Counted from the first letter of the stretch, positions 24,150 through 33,286 are shown. The stretch: DNA of 64,000 bases from Mesorhizobium sp. YC-39 (GCF_025753795.1 NZ_JAOWPS010000006.1:62001-126000); one strand, 5' to 3'. Translations and numbers: made by a program. The notes: a model not told the origin generated them from the sequence alone.

Positions 24150-25043
24150 ATGATGAGGGCGATGAGAAAATTCCTGGCAGGCGCCAAATTCCTAGCAAGC
24201 GCTGCGGCAGCCATCTTGTTCGCTGGAGCGTCTGCCCATGCGGCCCAGCCGCAACCCTGGGAAACCACTTTTCAGCCTCCGGCGACCGACATCATGCGGC
24301 AGATCGAGTGGTTCGGGAACTACTCGATGTTTTTCGTCGTTCCAATCACCGTCCTGGTGCTGCTCCTTCTCGCCTACTGCATCTTCCGGTTCCGGGCGAG
24401 CGTGAACCCTGTGCCCTCGAAGACCAGCCACAACACGCTGATCGAGGTGATCTGGACCGTCGGGCCGGTCGTCATCCTGCTCTGCCTCGCCATTCCCTCC
24501 TTTCAGTTGCTGACCGCGCAATACACGCCGCCGGAAGAAGCCAAGCTGACCATCAAGGCGACGGGAAACCAGTGGAACTGGGACTACGAATACCAGGTCG
24601 ACAAGACGCTCTCCTTCAATTCCGCAATTCTCGCGGATGCTGACCGCGCGGCGGCCGGCAAGGAAGATCGCGCCGTCTATCCGCGCCTGCTCACCGTCGA
24701 CAACGAGTTGGTGGTGCCGGTCAACACCATGACGCGCGTGCTGGTCACGGCGACCGACGTTATCCATGCCTTCGCCATGCCGTCCTTCGGCATCAAGACC
24801 GACGCGGTTCCCGGCCGCATCAACGAGGTCTGGTTCAAGGCGGAGAAGGAAGGCCTCTATTACGGCCAGTGTTCGGAGCTCTGCGGCAAGGATCACGCCT
24901 TCATGCCGATCGCGATCCGCGTTGTTTCCGACGCGCAGTACAACACCTGGCTGGCAGCGGCCAGGACCGACCTGCCCGGCGCCAACAAGGCGCTGATGGC
25001 TGAGGTTGACAGCGCAGACAAGGTAGCGGCCGCCGGCAACTGA
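24150..25043 (+). CDS. ctaC: Cytochrome c oxidase subunit II
   Basis: Subunit II of the aa3-type terminal oxidase; accepts electrons from cytochrome c at its CuA centre on the periplasmic side. 297 residues from the first ATG at 24150 (in-frame ATGs at 24153 and 24162 are also possible; GGGAG suits 24153 best). A signal peptide ends at about residue 30, two membrane helices lie at about 50-80 and 105-125, and the cupredoxin domain carries the CuA motif GQCSELCGKDHAFM (C-x3-C, about residue 250). First gene of the ctaC-D-B-F-G-E operon. Confidence 0.96.
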   Translation: MMRAMRKFLAGAKFLASAAAAILFAGASAHAAQPQPWETTFQPPATDIMRQIEWFGNYSMFFVVPITVLVLLLLAYCIFRFRASVNPVPSKTSHNTLIEVIWTVGPVVILLCLAIPSFQLLTAQYTPPEEAKLTIKATGNQWNWDYEYQVDKTLSFNSAILADADRAAAGKEDRAVYPRLLTVDNELVVPVNTMTRVLVTATDVIHAFAMPSFGIKTDAVPGRINEVWFKAEKEGLYYGQCSELCGKDHAFMPIAIRVVSDAQYNTWLAAARTDLPGANKALMAEVDSADKVAAAGN

Positions 25044-25080
25044 TGCCGCGGCCAGGAAAGATCAGGGAACGGAGCGGAAT

Positions 25081-26733
25081 ATGGCAGAGGCTGCAGCTCA
25101 CGACGATCACGACCACAAGCCCTATCATGGCTGGGTCCGCTGGGTGTATTCGACCAATCACAAGGATATCGGTACGCTCTACCTGATCTTTGCCATCATC
25201 GCTGGCTGCATCGGCGGTGCGCTTTCGGTCGTCATGCGCATGGAACTGATGGAGCCGGGCATCCAGATCTTCACCGGCCTGGCGCAGATGGTCTACGGCA
25301 TGGATGGCGATGCGGCGCTCGACGGTGGCAAGAGCATGTACAATGCCTTCACCACCGCGCATGCGCTGATCATGATCTTTTTCATGGTTATGCCGGCGCT
25401 GATCGGCGGCTTTGCCAACTGGATGGTACCGATCATGATCGGTGCGCCCGACATGGCCTTCCCGCGCATGAACAACATCTCCTTCTGGCTGCTGCCGCCG
25501 GCCCTGATCCTGCTGCTCATCTCGATGTTCGTGCCGAGTGCGCCCGGCGCCTACGGCGTCGGCGGCGGCTGGACGATCTATCCGCCACTATCGACATCGG
25601 GTCAGCCCGGACCGGCCATGGATCTGGCCATCCTGTCGCTGCACATCGCCGGCGCCTCCTCGATCCTCGGCGCCATCAATTTCATCACCACCATCTTCAA
25701 CATGCGCGCGCCTGGCATGACCATGCACAAGATGCCGCTGTTTGCCTGGTCGGTGCTGATCACCGCCTTCCTGCTGCTGCTGTCGCTGCCGGTTTTGGCC
25801 GGCGGCATCACCATGCTGCTTACTGACCGCAATTTCGGCACCACCTTCTTCACGCCGGATGGCGGCGGCGACCCGATCCTGTTCCAGCACCTGTTCTGGT
25901 TCTTCGGCCATCCGGAAGTCTACATCCTGATCCTGCCCGGCTTCGGCATCATCAGCCACATCGTCTCGACCTTCTCGAAGAAGCCGGTGTTCGGTTATCT
26001 CGGCATGGCCTACGCCATGGTCGCGATCGGCGCCGTCGGCTTCATCGTCTGGGCGCATCATATGTATACGACCGGCCTGTCGCTCGACACGCAGCGCTAC
26101 TTCGTCTTCGCCACCATGGTCATCGCGGTGCCGACGGGCGTCAAGATCTTCTCCTGGATCGCCACCATGTGGGGTGGGTCGATTTCGCTGAAGACCCCGA
26201 TGCTGTGGGCGATCGGCTTCATCTTCCTGTTCACCGTCGGCGGCGTCACCGGCGTCCAGCTCGCCAATGCCGGCCTCGACCGCCCGCTGCACGACACCTA
26301 TTTCGTCGTCGCGCACTTCCACTACGTGCTGTCGCTGGGTGCGGTCTTCGCCATCTTCGCCGGCTGGTACTACTGGTTCCCGAAGATGACCGGCTACATG
26401 TATTCGCCTGTCATCGGCAACACCCATTTCTGGGTCACCTTCGTCGGCGTCAACCTCGTCTTCTTCCCGCAGCATTTCCTCGGCCTGTCAGGCATGCCGC
26501 GCCGCTACATCGACTATCCCGATGCCTTCGCCGGCTGGAACATGGTGTCGTCCTACGGCTCCTACATCTCGGCCATTGGCGTCGTCATCTTCCTCTACGG
26601 CGTGTTCGAGGCCTTCCAGAAGAAGCGGGTGGCTGGCGCCAATCCATGGGGCGAGGGTGCGACGACGCTCGAATGGCAATTGCCTTCGCCGCCACCCTTC
26701 CACCAGTGGGAACAGCTGCCGAAGATCAAGTAG
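25081..26733 (+). CDS. ctaD: Cytochrome c oxidase subunit I
   Basis: Catalytic subunit of the aa3 oxidase with haem a and the haem a3-CuB centre, 550 residues, 12 membrane helices. Diagnostic motifs include HALIMIFFMVMPALIGGF (haem a ligand His), WFFGHPEVYILILPGFG (CuB His and the cross-linked Tyr) and the paired ligands of HDTYFVVAHFHYV near residue 405. It starts 37 nt after ctaC. A strong hairpin with a T-run follows its stop before ctaB. Confidence 0.98.
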   Translation: MAEAAAHDDHDHKPYHGWVRWVYSTNHKDIGTLYLIFAIIAGCIGGALSVVMRMELMEPGIQIFTGLAQMVYGMDGDAALDGGKSMYNAFTTAHALIMIFFMVMPALIGGFANWMVPIMIGAPDMAFPRMNNISFWLLPPALILLLISMFVPSAPGAYGVGGGWTIYPPLSTSGQPGPAMDLAILSLHIAGASSILGAINFITTIFNMRAPGMTMHKMPLFAWSVLITAFLLLLSLPVLAGGITMLLTDRNFGTTFFTPDGGGDPILFQHLFWFFGHPEVYILILPGFGIISHIVSTFSKKPVFGYLGMAYAMVAIGAVGFIVWAHHMYTTGLSLDTQRYFVFATMVIAVPTGVKIFSWIATMWGGSISLKTPMLWAIGFIFLFTVGGVTGVQLANAGLDRPLHDTYFVVAHFHYVLSLGAVFAIFAGWYYWFPKMTGYMYSPVIGNTHFWVTFVGVNLVFFPQHFLGLSGMPRRYIDYPDAFAGWNMVSSYGSYISAIGVVIFLYGVFEAFQKKRVAGANPWGEGATTLEWQLPSPPPFHQWEQLPKIK

Positions 26734-26752
26734 CGGTTGCCTCAAGAATACG

Positions 26753-26778
26753 AAACCGCCGGCCCGCCCGGCGGTTTT
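26753..26778 (+). terminator. Hairpin with T-run between ctaD and ctaB
   Basis: Perfect 10-bp stem (AAACCGCCGG at 26753-26762, CCGGCGGTTT at 26768-26777), 5-nt loop, ending in TTTT, 20 nt after the ctaD stop. Because the operon continues with assembly genes, it probably acts as a partial terminator or RNA-stabilising hairpin that keeps structural subunit mRNA above assembly-factor mRNA (inferred). Confidence 0.7.
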
Positions 26779-26808
26779 GGCCAACGGAATGATGGACTTT
26801 TAGTACGC

Positions 26809-27753
26809 ATGGCCCTTGTCGACGAGAGATTGACTGACGAAGCGGGTTTCCGCATGTCGGAAGCGACGGCGGGCGATTTCTTTGCCCTGCTGAAGCCGCG
26901 CGTCATGTCGCTGGTGGTGTTCACCGCGTTTGTCGGCCTGGTCGCCGCACCGGTGACCATCAATCCGCTGCTGGCGGTGATCGCGATCCTGTCGATCGCA
27001 ATCGGTGCCGGCGCCTCCGGCGCGCTCAACATGTGGTATGATGCCGATATCGATGCAGTGATGACCAGAACCGCCAGCCGTCCGGTGCCGGCTGGCCGCA
27101 TCCTGCCCGGCGAGGCGCTGAGCTTCGGCCTGGTACTTTCGGTGATGTCGGTGATGACGCTCGGCGTGCTGGTCAACTGGCTGTCAGCCACGCTGCTCGC
27201 CTTCACCATCTTCTTCTACGCCGTCATCTACACGATGTGGCTGAAGCGCTGGACGCCGCAGAACATCGTCATCGGCGGCGCCGCCGGCGCCATTCCGCCC
27301 GTCATCGGCTGGGCGGCGGTGACCGGAACGGTCAGCCTGGAAAGCCTCATCCTGTTCCTGATCATCTTCCTGTGGACGCCGCCGCATTTCTGGGCGCTCG
27401 CTCTCTTCAAGTCCGAGGACTATGCCAGGGCCGGCATCCCGATGATGCCGAATGTCGCCGGCCAGGCGTCGACCAGACGTCAGATCTTCGCCTATGCGCT
27501 GATCCTGGCGCCGGTGGGCGTGCTGCCATGGGTGCTCGGCTTCACCACGCCTGCCTATGGCGTCGTCGCGGCCCTGCTTGGCGCCGGCTTCATCTGGTAT
27601 GCCTGGAAGGTACTGCGCATGGCGGAAGACGACAAGGTGATGAAGCCGGCCAAGGCCCTGTTCGGCTACTCGCTGCTTTATCTCTTCGCCATCTTCGCCG
27701 TCTATCTCGCCGACTGCGTTGTCGGGCGCGAGCTGGCGATCGGCGGAGCATGA
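26809..27753 (+). CDS. ctaB: Protohaem IX farnesyltransferase (haem O synthase)
   Basis: Adds a farnesyl group to haem b to make haem O, the precursor of the haem A needed by CtaD. 314 residues from the ATG at 26809; an upstream in-frame extension runs through the terminator hairpin and is rejected. UbiA-type prenyltransferase with about 9 membrane helices and the Asp-rich motif NMWYDADIDAVMTRTASRP (N-x3-D-x3-D, about residue 68). The stop overlaps the start of the coxF-like gene (ATGA). Confidence 0.96.
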   Translation: MALVDERLTDEAGFRMSEATAGDFFALLKPRVMSLVVFTAFVGLVAAPVTINPLLAVIAILSIAIGAGASGALNMWYDADIDAVMTRTASRPVPAGRILPGEALSFGLVLSVMSVMTLGVLVNWLSATLLAFTIFFYAVIYTMWLKRWTPQNIVIGGAAGAIPPVIGWAAVTGTVSLESLILFLIIFLWTPPHFWALALFKSEDYARAGIPMMPNVAGQASTRRQIFAYALILAPVGVLPWVLGFTTPAYGVVAALLGAGFIWYAWKVLRMAEDDKVMKPAKALFGYSLLYLFAIFAVYLADCVVGRELAIGGA

Positions 27754-27917
27754 CCATGGTCGACAAGAATCTTGAGCTCGTTTCGCTGACCGAGCGTCAG
27801 CAGAAGGCCCGGCGCAATCGTTCGGTGGCCATCGGCGTGGCGCTGGCGGTGCTGGTCGTCATCTTCTATGTCGCCACCATCGTGAAGTTTGGCCACAACC
27901 TCGCTGGAACGATGTGA
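27750..27917 (+). CDS. CoxF-like small membrane protein of the cytochrome oxidase operon
   Basis: 55 residues, below common length cut-offs. It starts at ATG 27750 inside the ctaB stop (ATGA) and ends just before ctaG. One membrane segment (VAIGVALAVLVVIFYVATIV, about 26-45) follows a basic N-terminus (RQQKARRNR), so the N-terminus should face the cytoplasm. Position between ctaB and ctaG matches the CoxF gene of other rhizobia, a conserved protein with no proven biochemical role. Translational coupling on both sides strongly supports a real gene. Confidence 0.85.
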   Translation: MTMVDKNLELVSLTERQQKARRNRSVAIGVALAVLVVIFYVATIVKFGHNLAGTM

Positions 27918-27918
27918 G

Positions 27919-28548
27919 ATGAACCGCGACACCGTGACCGATCCCAAGAAGAAGAACACGAACCGCATTGTCGCGGGCGTGTGCGTCGCCTTCTTCGGCG
28001 GCATGATCGGCATGGCCTACGCCGCGGTGCCGCTCTATGCGATGTTCTGCAAGGCGACCGGCTATGGCGGCACGGTCAAGCGCGCCACCCAGCAATATGC
28101 AGATCGCGTGCTCGACCGCGATATCACCATACGCTTCGACGCCAACACGGCCGGCGTTCCCTGGCAGTTCCAGCCGGTCGCCCGCTCGGTCACCATCAAG
28201 ATAGGCGAGACGACACAGGCGCATTACAGCGCGACCAACAAGTTCAGCCGCGCCTTCACCGGCCGCGCCACCTTCAACGTGCAGCCGGAACTGGCCGGGC
28301 CTTACTTCAACAAGGTCGAGTGCTTCTGCTTCACCGACACGACGCTGAAGCCCGGCGAGACGCTGGACATGCCGGTCGTGTTCTATGTAGATCCCGACAT
28401 CGTCAATGTGCCGGAACTGAAGGACTTGAAGACCATCACCCTGTCCTACACGATGTTCCCGGTCGAGAAGAACAAGCCGGTGGCATCGTCGGTGCCGGTC
28501 GAACGCAGCAACAAGATTTCAAATACCGAAGGAAGCCTCGGGGGTTGA
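27919..28548 (+). CDS. ctaG: Cytochrome c oxidase assembly protein CtaG (Cox11)
   Basis: Delivers copper to the CuB site of subunit I. 209 residues from the ATG at 27919, one base after the coxF-like stop. One N-terminal membrane helix (about 14-35), then a periplasmic Ig-like domain with the copper-binding C-x-C in KVECFCFTDT (about residue 135) and a further Cys in YAMFCKATGYGG after the helix. The length and motifs match Cox11/CtaG; this family is distinct from the Bacillus CtaG. Confidence 0.95.
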   Translation: MNRDTVTDPKKKNTNRIVAGVCVAFFGGMIGMAYAAVPLYAMFCKATGYGGTVKRATQQYADRVLDRDITIRFDANTAGVPWQFQPVARSVTIKIGETTQAHYSATNKFSRAFTGRATFNVQPELAGPYFNKVECFCFTDTTLKPGETLDMPVVFYVDPDIVNVPELKDLKTITLSYTMFPVEKNKPVASSVPVERSNKISNTEGSLGG

Positions 28549-28549
28549 T

Positions 28550-29431
28550 ATGGCAGACGCGCACGCAAAACCACAGCATGACTACCATCTCGTCGACCCC
28601 AGCCCGTGGCCTTTCCTGGGTTCGGTCGGCGCGCTGGTGACCGCGATCGGCGGCGTCTGCCTGATGCAGTATCTCAAGGCCGGCGACTTCCCGATCTTCG
28701 GCTACAACATCGCCAATCCCTGGCTTTTCTTCATCGGCCTCCTGATCGTCCTCTACACCATGTTCGCCTGGTGGTCGGACACCATCAAGGAAGCGCATGA
28801 AGGCCACCACACCCGTGTCGTGTCGCTGCATCTGCGCTACGGCATGATCATGTTCATCGCCTCCGAGGTGATGTTCTTCGTCGCCTGGTTCTGGGCTTTC
28901 TTCGACGCCAGCCTGTTTCCGGGCGAGGCACAGCAATACGCCCGCACCGCCTTCACCGGCGGTGTCTGGCCGCCCAAGGGCCTCGAGGTCCTCGATCCCT
29001 TCCACTTGCCGCTCTACAATACCGTCATCCTGCTCCTGTCGGGCACCACGGTGACCTGGGCGCACCACGCGCTCATCCATGGCGACCGCAAGGGGCTGAT
29101 CAACGGCCTGGTGCTGACCGTCGGCCTCGGTATGCTGTTCACCATGGTGCAGGCCTACGAGTACATACATGCGCCCTTCGGCTTCAAGGATTCCATCTAC
29201 GGCGCCACTTTCTTCATGGCGACGGGCTTCCACGGTTTCCACGTCATCATCGGCACCATCTTCTTGGCTGTGTGCCTCGTCCGTGCGATGAAGGGCGACT
29301 TTACGCCCAAGCAGCATTTCGGCTTCGAGGCGGCCGCATGGTACTGGCACTTCGTCGACGTGGTCTGGCTGTTCCTGTTTGCGTCCATTTATGTCTGGGC
29401 CTCGAACGGCGCGATGATCGAAGGCCACTGA
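28550..29431 (+). CDS. ctaE: Cytochrome c oxidase subunit III
   Basis: 293 residues with 7 membrane helices, no redox centre. Family signatures include HDYHLVDPSPWPFLGSVGAL near the N-terminus, LRYGMIMFIASEVMFFVAWFWAFFDASL (about residue 95) and the C-terminal FEAAAWYWHFVDVVWLFLF. It starts one base after ctaG. A hairpin with a T-rich tail follows its stop. Confidence 0.97.
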   Translation: MADAHAKPQHDYHLVDPSPWPFLGSVGALVTAIGGVCLMQYLKAGDFPIFGYNIANPWLFFIGLLIVLYTMFAWWSDTIKEAHEGHHTRVVSLHLRYGMIMFIASEVMFFVAWFWAFFDASLFPGEAQQYARTAFTGGVWPPKGLEVLDPFHLPLYNTVILLLSGTTVTWAHHALIHGDRKGLINGLVLTVGLGMLFTMVQAYEYIHAPFGFKDSIYGATFFMATGFHGFHVIIGTIFLAVCLVRAMKGDFTPKQHFGFEAAAWYWHFVDVVWLFLFASIYVWASNGAMIEGH

Positions 29432-29454
29432 CAAAAGGCTTCCGGAATTTGATG

Positions 29455-29488
29455 AGGCGGCTGCGGCGACGTGGCCGCCTTATCTTTT
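29455..29488 (+). terminator. Terminator-like hairpin after ctaE
   Basis: Stem AGGCGGC (29455-29461) with GCCGCCT (29474-29480), 12-nt loop, then TATCTTTT. It lies 23 nt after the ctaE stop and 27 nt before the DUF983 gene. The stem is only 7 bp, so read-through into DUF983 and SURF1 is likely. Confidence 0.6.
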
Positions 29489-29514
29489 GCTGCAAAGCGA
29501 ATTAAGGTGGCGAG

Positions 29515-29901
29515 ATGAGTGAAGACAAGGCGATCTGGCCACCGGTCGATCCGATTTCGGCTGGCCTGCACGGCCGCTGCCCGCGTTGCGGCGAGGGACG
29601 GCTGTTTTCCGGATTCCTCACCGTCGGCAAGCGCTGCGTCAATTGCGGCCTAGACTATTCCTACGCCGATGCCGGTGATGGACCGGCGGTGTTCGTCATC
29701 CTGATCATAGGCTTCATCGTCGTCGGGCTGGCGCTGTGGATGGAGGTGACGCTGAACCCACCGCTCTGGCTGCATTTCTTGCTGTGGATACCGCTGACGC
29801 TGGTGCTTTGCCTGGGGGCACTCAGGCTGATCAAGGGCGTGCTCTTGACGCTGCAGTACCGCAACAAGGCGGCAGAGGGCAGGCTGGACCACGGCGAATG
29901 A
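29515..29901 (+). CDS. DUF983 family protein
   Basis: 128 residues. An N-terminal zinc-ribbon-like part has two C-x2-C pairs (CPRCGEGRLF and CVNCGLDYS, about residues 23-50). Two membrane helices follow (about 60-85 and 88-112). DUF983 genes are regularly found in alphaproteobacterial cytochrome oxidase operons, next to SURF1; a role in oxidase assembly is inferred from that context only. The stop overlaps the SURF1 start by ATGA. Confidence 0.85.
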   Translation: MSEDKAIWPPVDPISAGLHGRCPRCGEGRLFSGFLTVGKRCVNCGLDYSYADAGDGPAVFVILIIGFIVVGLALWMEVTLNPPLWLHFLLWIPLTLVLCLGALRLIKGVLLTLQYRNKAAEGRLDHGE

Positions 29902-30656
29902 GCACGACATCCGGTTCCATCGCCGGCCGTTCGCGGGCGAAGACGGCATTGCTGCTTGGCCTCGGCCTTGTGCTGTTCCTCATCCCTTTGGCGCTCGGCT
30001 CCTGGCAGGTCCAACGCCTGCACTGGAAGGAAGGACTTCTCAGGACCATCGACCAGCGCACGCATTCGCCACCCCGGCCGCTGGCCGAGGTCGAAAGCGA
30101 GTTCGCGTCCAGCGGCGATGTCGACTACACGCCGGTGATGGTGACGGGCACCTTCCTGCATCAAGGCGAGCGGCATTTCTTCGCCACCTGGGAAGGCGCT
30201 TCCGGTTTCGATGTCTTCACACCGCTTGAACTGGACGATGGCCGCTTCATCCTGGTCAATCGCGGCTTCGTGCCTTACGACCTGAAGGACGCGGCCAAGC
30301 GTCCGCTAGGTCAGGTAGCGGGCGAAGTGACGGTGACGGGCCTGGCCCGCAACCCGCTGCCGGCGAAGCCGTCGATGATGCTTCCCGACAATGATCTGAA
30401 GAAGAACATCTTCTACTGGAAGGACCGCGACGCGATGGCGACGAGCGCCGGTCTGCCGGCCGGCGCTCGCCTGGTGCCATTCTTCATCGATGCCGACAAG
30501 GCGCCAAATCCCGGCGGATTGCCGGTCGGCGGCGTCACCATCATCGACCTGCCGAACAGCCATTTGCAATATGCCGTTACCTGGTACGGCCTTGCCGCCG
30601 CCCTTGCCGGGGTGCTGCTCTTCAGGCTCCGCCGCTCGGGAAGGCGGGATGATTAA
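29898..30656 (+). CDS. SURF1 family cytochrome c oxidase assembly protein
   Basis: 252 residues from the ATG at 29898, overlapping the DUF983 stop. It has the SURF1 plan: an N-terminal membrane helix (about 15-35) ending in LGSWQVQRLHWKE, a large periplasmic domain with VNRGFVP near the middle, and a C-terminal helix preceded by SHLQYAVTWYGLA. SURF1 helps place haem A into subunit I. It completes the oxidase operon. Confidence 0.94.
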   Translation: MSTTSGSIAGRSRAKTALLLGLGLVLFLIPLALGSWQVQRLHWKEGLLRTIDQRTHSPPRPLAEVESEFASSGDVDYTPVMVTGTFLHQGERHFFATWEGASGFDVFTPLELDDGRFILVNRGFVPYDLKDAAKRPLGQVAGEVTVTGLARNPLPAKPSMMLPDNDLKKNIFYWKDRDAMATSAGLPAGARLVPFFIDADKAPNPGGLPVGGVTIIDLPNSHLQYAVTWYGLAAALAGVLLFRLRRSGRRDD

Positions 30657-30743
30657 GTCGCCGCCCTTGACAGGGCAGGTGCGCGCACCTCATTTCGCGC
30701 CTTGAGTTCCCGAGTCCACGATCCGATCAACCGGCCCGCAAAC

Positions 30744-31748
30744 ATGCTTCAGACAAAGCCACCGCTGACGATCCGGCTCTGCCAGCCGCGCGGCTTTTGC
30801 GCCGGTGTCGACCGCGCCATCCAGATCGTCGTGCTGGCGCTAAAGAAATACGGCGCGCCGGTCTATGTCCGCCACGAGATCGTGCACAACCGCTATGTCG
30901 TCGAGGGGCTGCAAAGCCTGGGCGCCGTGTTCATCGAGGAATTGTCAGAGATCCCGGCGCAGCATCGCCAGAGCCCGGTCGTCTTTTCGGCGCATGGCGT
31001 GCCGAAGTCGGTGCCGGCGGACGCCCAGGCGCGCAACCTGTTCTATCTCGACGCCACCTGTCCGCTGGTGTCGAAGGTTCACAAGCAGGCGATGCGCCAT
31101 CAGCGGCTCGGTCGCCATGTGCTTCTGATCGGCCACGCCGGGCACCCGGAAGTGATCGGCACGATGGGCCAATTGCCCGATGGCGCCGTTACGCTGATCG
31201 AGACCGAAGCCGACGCCGCGAAACTGGTGCCCGCCGACCCGCAGGCGCTCGGTTTCGTCACCCAGACGACGCTGTCGGTCGAGGACACCGCCGGCATCAT
31301 CCGGGCGCTTAGGGACCGCTTTCCAGATTTGCATGCGCCGGCCGCGGAATCGATCTGCTACGCCACCACCAACCGTCAGGAAGCGGTCAAGGAGACTGCA
31401 GCGGGCGCCGATCTCTTCCTGATCGTCGGCGCGCCCAACTCCTCCAATTCGCGGCGTCTCGTCGAAGTGGCGGAACGCGCCGGTGCCTCGATGTCGCTTC
31501 TCGTGCAGCGCGCCTCCGAGATTCCTTGGAATGACATTGCCGGTATCTCGACGCTCGGCCTGTCGGCGGGTGCGTCGGCGCCGGAAATCATCGTCGACGA
31601 GATCATCGACGCGTTCAGGCAACGCTTCGACGTAACCATCGACCTGGCGATCACGGCGACGGAAACGGAGGATTTTCCAGTCATGCGGGTTCTGCGCGAT
31701 GTCGAACTGACGAAGGCCGACATGGCCTTCGTCAACGGAGCCGCGTGA
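30744..31748 (+). CDS. ispH: 4-hydroxy-3-methylbut-2-enyl diphosphate reductase
   Basis: Last enzyme of the MEP pathway; converts HMBPP to IPP and DMAPP with a 4Fe-4S cluster. 334 residues from the ATG at 30744. The three cluster cysteines are in QPRGFCAGVDRA (near residue 15), LDATCPLVSKVHKQ (about 103) and ESICYATTNRQ (about 204). SSNSRRL and the catalytic Glu region are present. It follows the oxidase operon by 88 nt and precedes thrB by 8 nt. Confidence 0.97.
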   Translation: MLQTKPPLTIRLCQPRGFCAGVDRAIQIVVLALKKYGAPVYVRHEIVHNRYVVEGLQSLGAVFIEELSEIPAQHRQSPVVFSAHGVPKSVPADAQARNLFYLDATCPLVSKVHKQAMRHQRLGRHVLLIGHAGHPEVIGTMGQLPDGAVTLIETEADAAKLVPADPQALGFVTQTTLSVEDTAGIIRALRDRFPDLHAPAAESICYATTNRQEAVKETAAGADLFLIVGAPNSSNSRRLVEVAERAGASMSLLVQRASEIPWNDIAGISTLGLSAGASAPEIIVDEIIDAFRQRFDVTIDLAITATETEDFPVMRVLRDVELTKADMAFVNGAA

Positions 31749-31755
31749 ACAGTCC

Positions 31756-32718
31756 ATGGCAGTCTATACCGACGTCAATGAAGGCGAACTCGGCGCGTTC
31801 CTGAAGGCCTATCCGGTCGGTGACCTCTTGTCCTACAAAGGCATCGCCGAAGGCACCGAGAACTCGAATTTCCTGCTCCACACAACCAGCGGCTCCTACA
31901 TACTGACGCTCTATGAAAAGCGCGTCGACAAGGCCGATCTCCCCTTCTTTCTCGGCCTCATGGGCCATCTCGCCAGGAAGGGCATTTCGTGCCCGCTTCC
32001 GGTGACCGCGCACGACGGCACCGTCATCGGCACGCTGGCCGGAAGGCCGGCAGTCATCATCACCTTTCTCGAGGGGCTGTCGCTGCGGCGGCCGACGGCG
32101 GCACATTGCGGTGAGGTTGGCAAGGCGCTGGCGCAACTCCATCTTGCGGGTCAGGACTTTCCCATGACCCGGCAGAACGCGCTTGCCATCGATGGCTGGC
32201 GCAAGCTGTGGGTTGCCTCCCACGCCCGGGCCGACGAGGTCGAGCCAGGACTGGCGGCCGAGGTCGATGCCGACTTCGCCGATTTCGAGCGGAACTGGCC
32301 GAAGGGCCTGCCGAAAGGCATCATCCACGCCGATCTTTTCCCGGACAACGTCTTCTTTCTCGGTGAAAAGCTGTCCGGCCTGATCGACTTCTATTTTGCC
32401 TGCAACGATCTCTACGCCTATGACGTCGCCACTTGCCTCAACGCCTGGTGTTTCGAGAAGGATTTCTCCTTCAACCTGACCAAGGGCACCGCGCTGCTTG
32501 CCGGTTACCAGAGCGTTCGGCCATTGAACGGAGACGAGAAGGCGGCATTGCCGATGCTGGCGCGCGGCTCGGCGCTGCGCTTCATGCTGACCCGGCTCTA
32601 CGACTGGCTGACCGTTCCCAACGGTGGGCTGGTCATAAAACGCGATCCGACCGAATATATCCGCAGGATGCGCTTCCACCGGGCGATCAGCTCTCCCTCC
32701 GAATACGGACTGATATGA
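31756..32718 (+). CDS. thrB: Homoserine kinase (ThrB, APH-like type)
   Basis: Phosphorylates homoserine in threonine biosynthesis. 320 residues of the aminoglycoside-phosphotransferase-like kinase fold used by alphaproteobacteria, not the GHMP type of E. coli. It shows GTENSNFLLHTTSGSYILTLYE (nucleotide-binding N-lobe) and the catalytic loop IIHADLFPDNVFF (about residue 195), then LIDFYFAC for metal binding. The stop overlaps rnhA by ATGA. The partner thrC is at 41494-42891. Confidence 0.93.
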   Translation: MAVYTDVNEGELGAFLKAYPVGDLLSYKGIAEGTENSNFLLHTTSGSYILTLYEKRVDKADLPFFLGLMGHLARKGISCPLPVTAHDGTVIGTLAGRPAVIITFLEGLSLRRPTAAHCGEVGKALAQLHLAGQDFPMTRQNALAIDGWRKLWVASHARADEVEPGLAAEVDADFADFERNWPKGLPKGIIHADLFPDNVFFLGEKLSGLIDFYFACNDLYAYDVATCLNAWCFEKDFSFNLTKGTALLAGYQSVRPLNGDEKAALPMLARGSALRFMLTRLYDWLTVPNGGLVIKRDPTEYIRRMRFHRAISSPSEYGLI

Positions 32719-33245
32719 CCAAGCACGTTGAAATCTTCACCGATGGTGCCTGTTCGGGCAATCCTGGGCCGGGTGGCTGGGGAGCGATCCTGCGCTTCAA
32801 CGGCAAAACGAAGGAGCTGTCGGGGGGGGAGGCCGAAACCACCAACAACCGCATGGAACTGCTCGCGGCCATTTCGGCGCTGAATGCGCTGAAGGAACCA
32901 TGCGAGGTCGATCTTCACACAGACAGCAAATACGTCATGGACGGTATTTCCAAGTGGATCCATGGCTGGAAGAAGAATGGCTGGAGGACCGCCGACAAGA
33001 AGCCGGTGAAGAATGGTGAATTATGGCAGGCGCTTGATGAGGCCAACCGGCGCCACAAGGTCACCTGGAATTGGGTCAAGGGCCATGCTGGCCATACCGA
33101 AAACGAGCGTGCCGACGAGCTTGCCCGCGAAGGCATGGCGCCGTTCAAGAAAGGTCCGGTCATATCTGCAGCGGCGCCGAAACCGGCTGCGCTGGCAAAG
33201 CAGCCGGCGGCCACAAAGGCGCGCCGCTCTACCCAGAGTTATTGA
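32715..33245 (+). CDS. rnhA: Ribonuclease HI
   Basis: Cleaves RNA in RNA-DNA hybrids. 176 residues from the ATG at 32715 in the thrB stop. All four catalytic acidic positions are present: FTDGACSGNPGPGGW, NNRMELLAA, LHTDSKYV and NERADELA. A roughly 25-residue Ala/Pro/Lys-rich C-terminal tail (AAPKPAALAKQPAATKARRS) extends beyond the E. coli enzyme (155 residues); it is low-complexity and probably flexible. Confidence 0.96.
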   Translation: MTKHVEIFTDGACSGNPGPGGWGAILRFNGKTKELSGGEAETTNNRMELLAAISALNALKEPCEVDLHTDSKYVMDGISKWIHGWKKNGWRTADKKPVKNGELWQALDEANRRHKVTWNWVKGHAGHTENERADELAREGMAPFKKGPVISAAAPKPAALAKQPAATKARRSTQSY

Positions 33246-33286
33246 ATTCCGGCGCGGGTCCGCTCACTGGCAGAAAGACCTCTATC

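Noticed and set aside
26737..26808. N-terminal extension of ctaB
   Set aside because: The extension reads through a terminator-like hairpin; homologues start near MALVDER.
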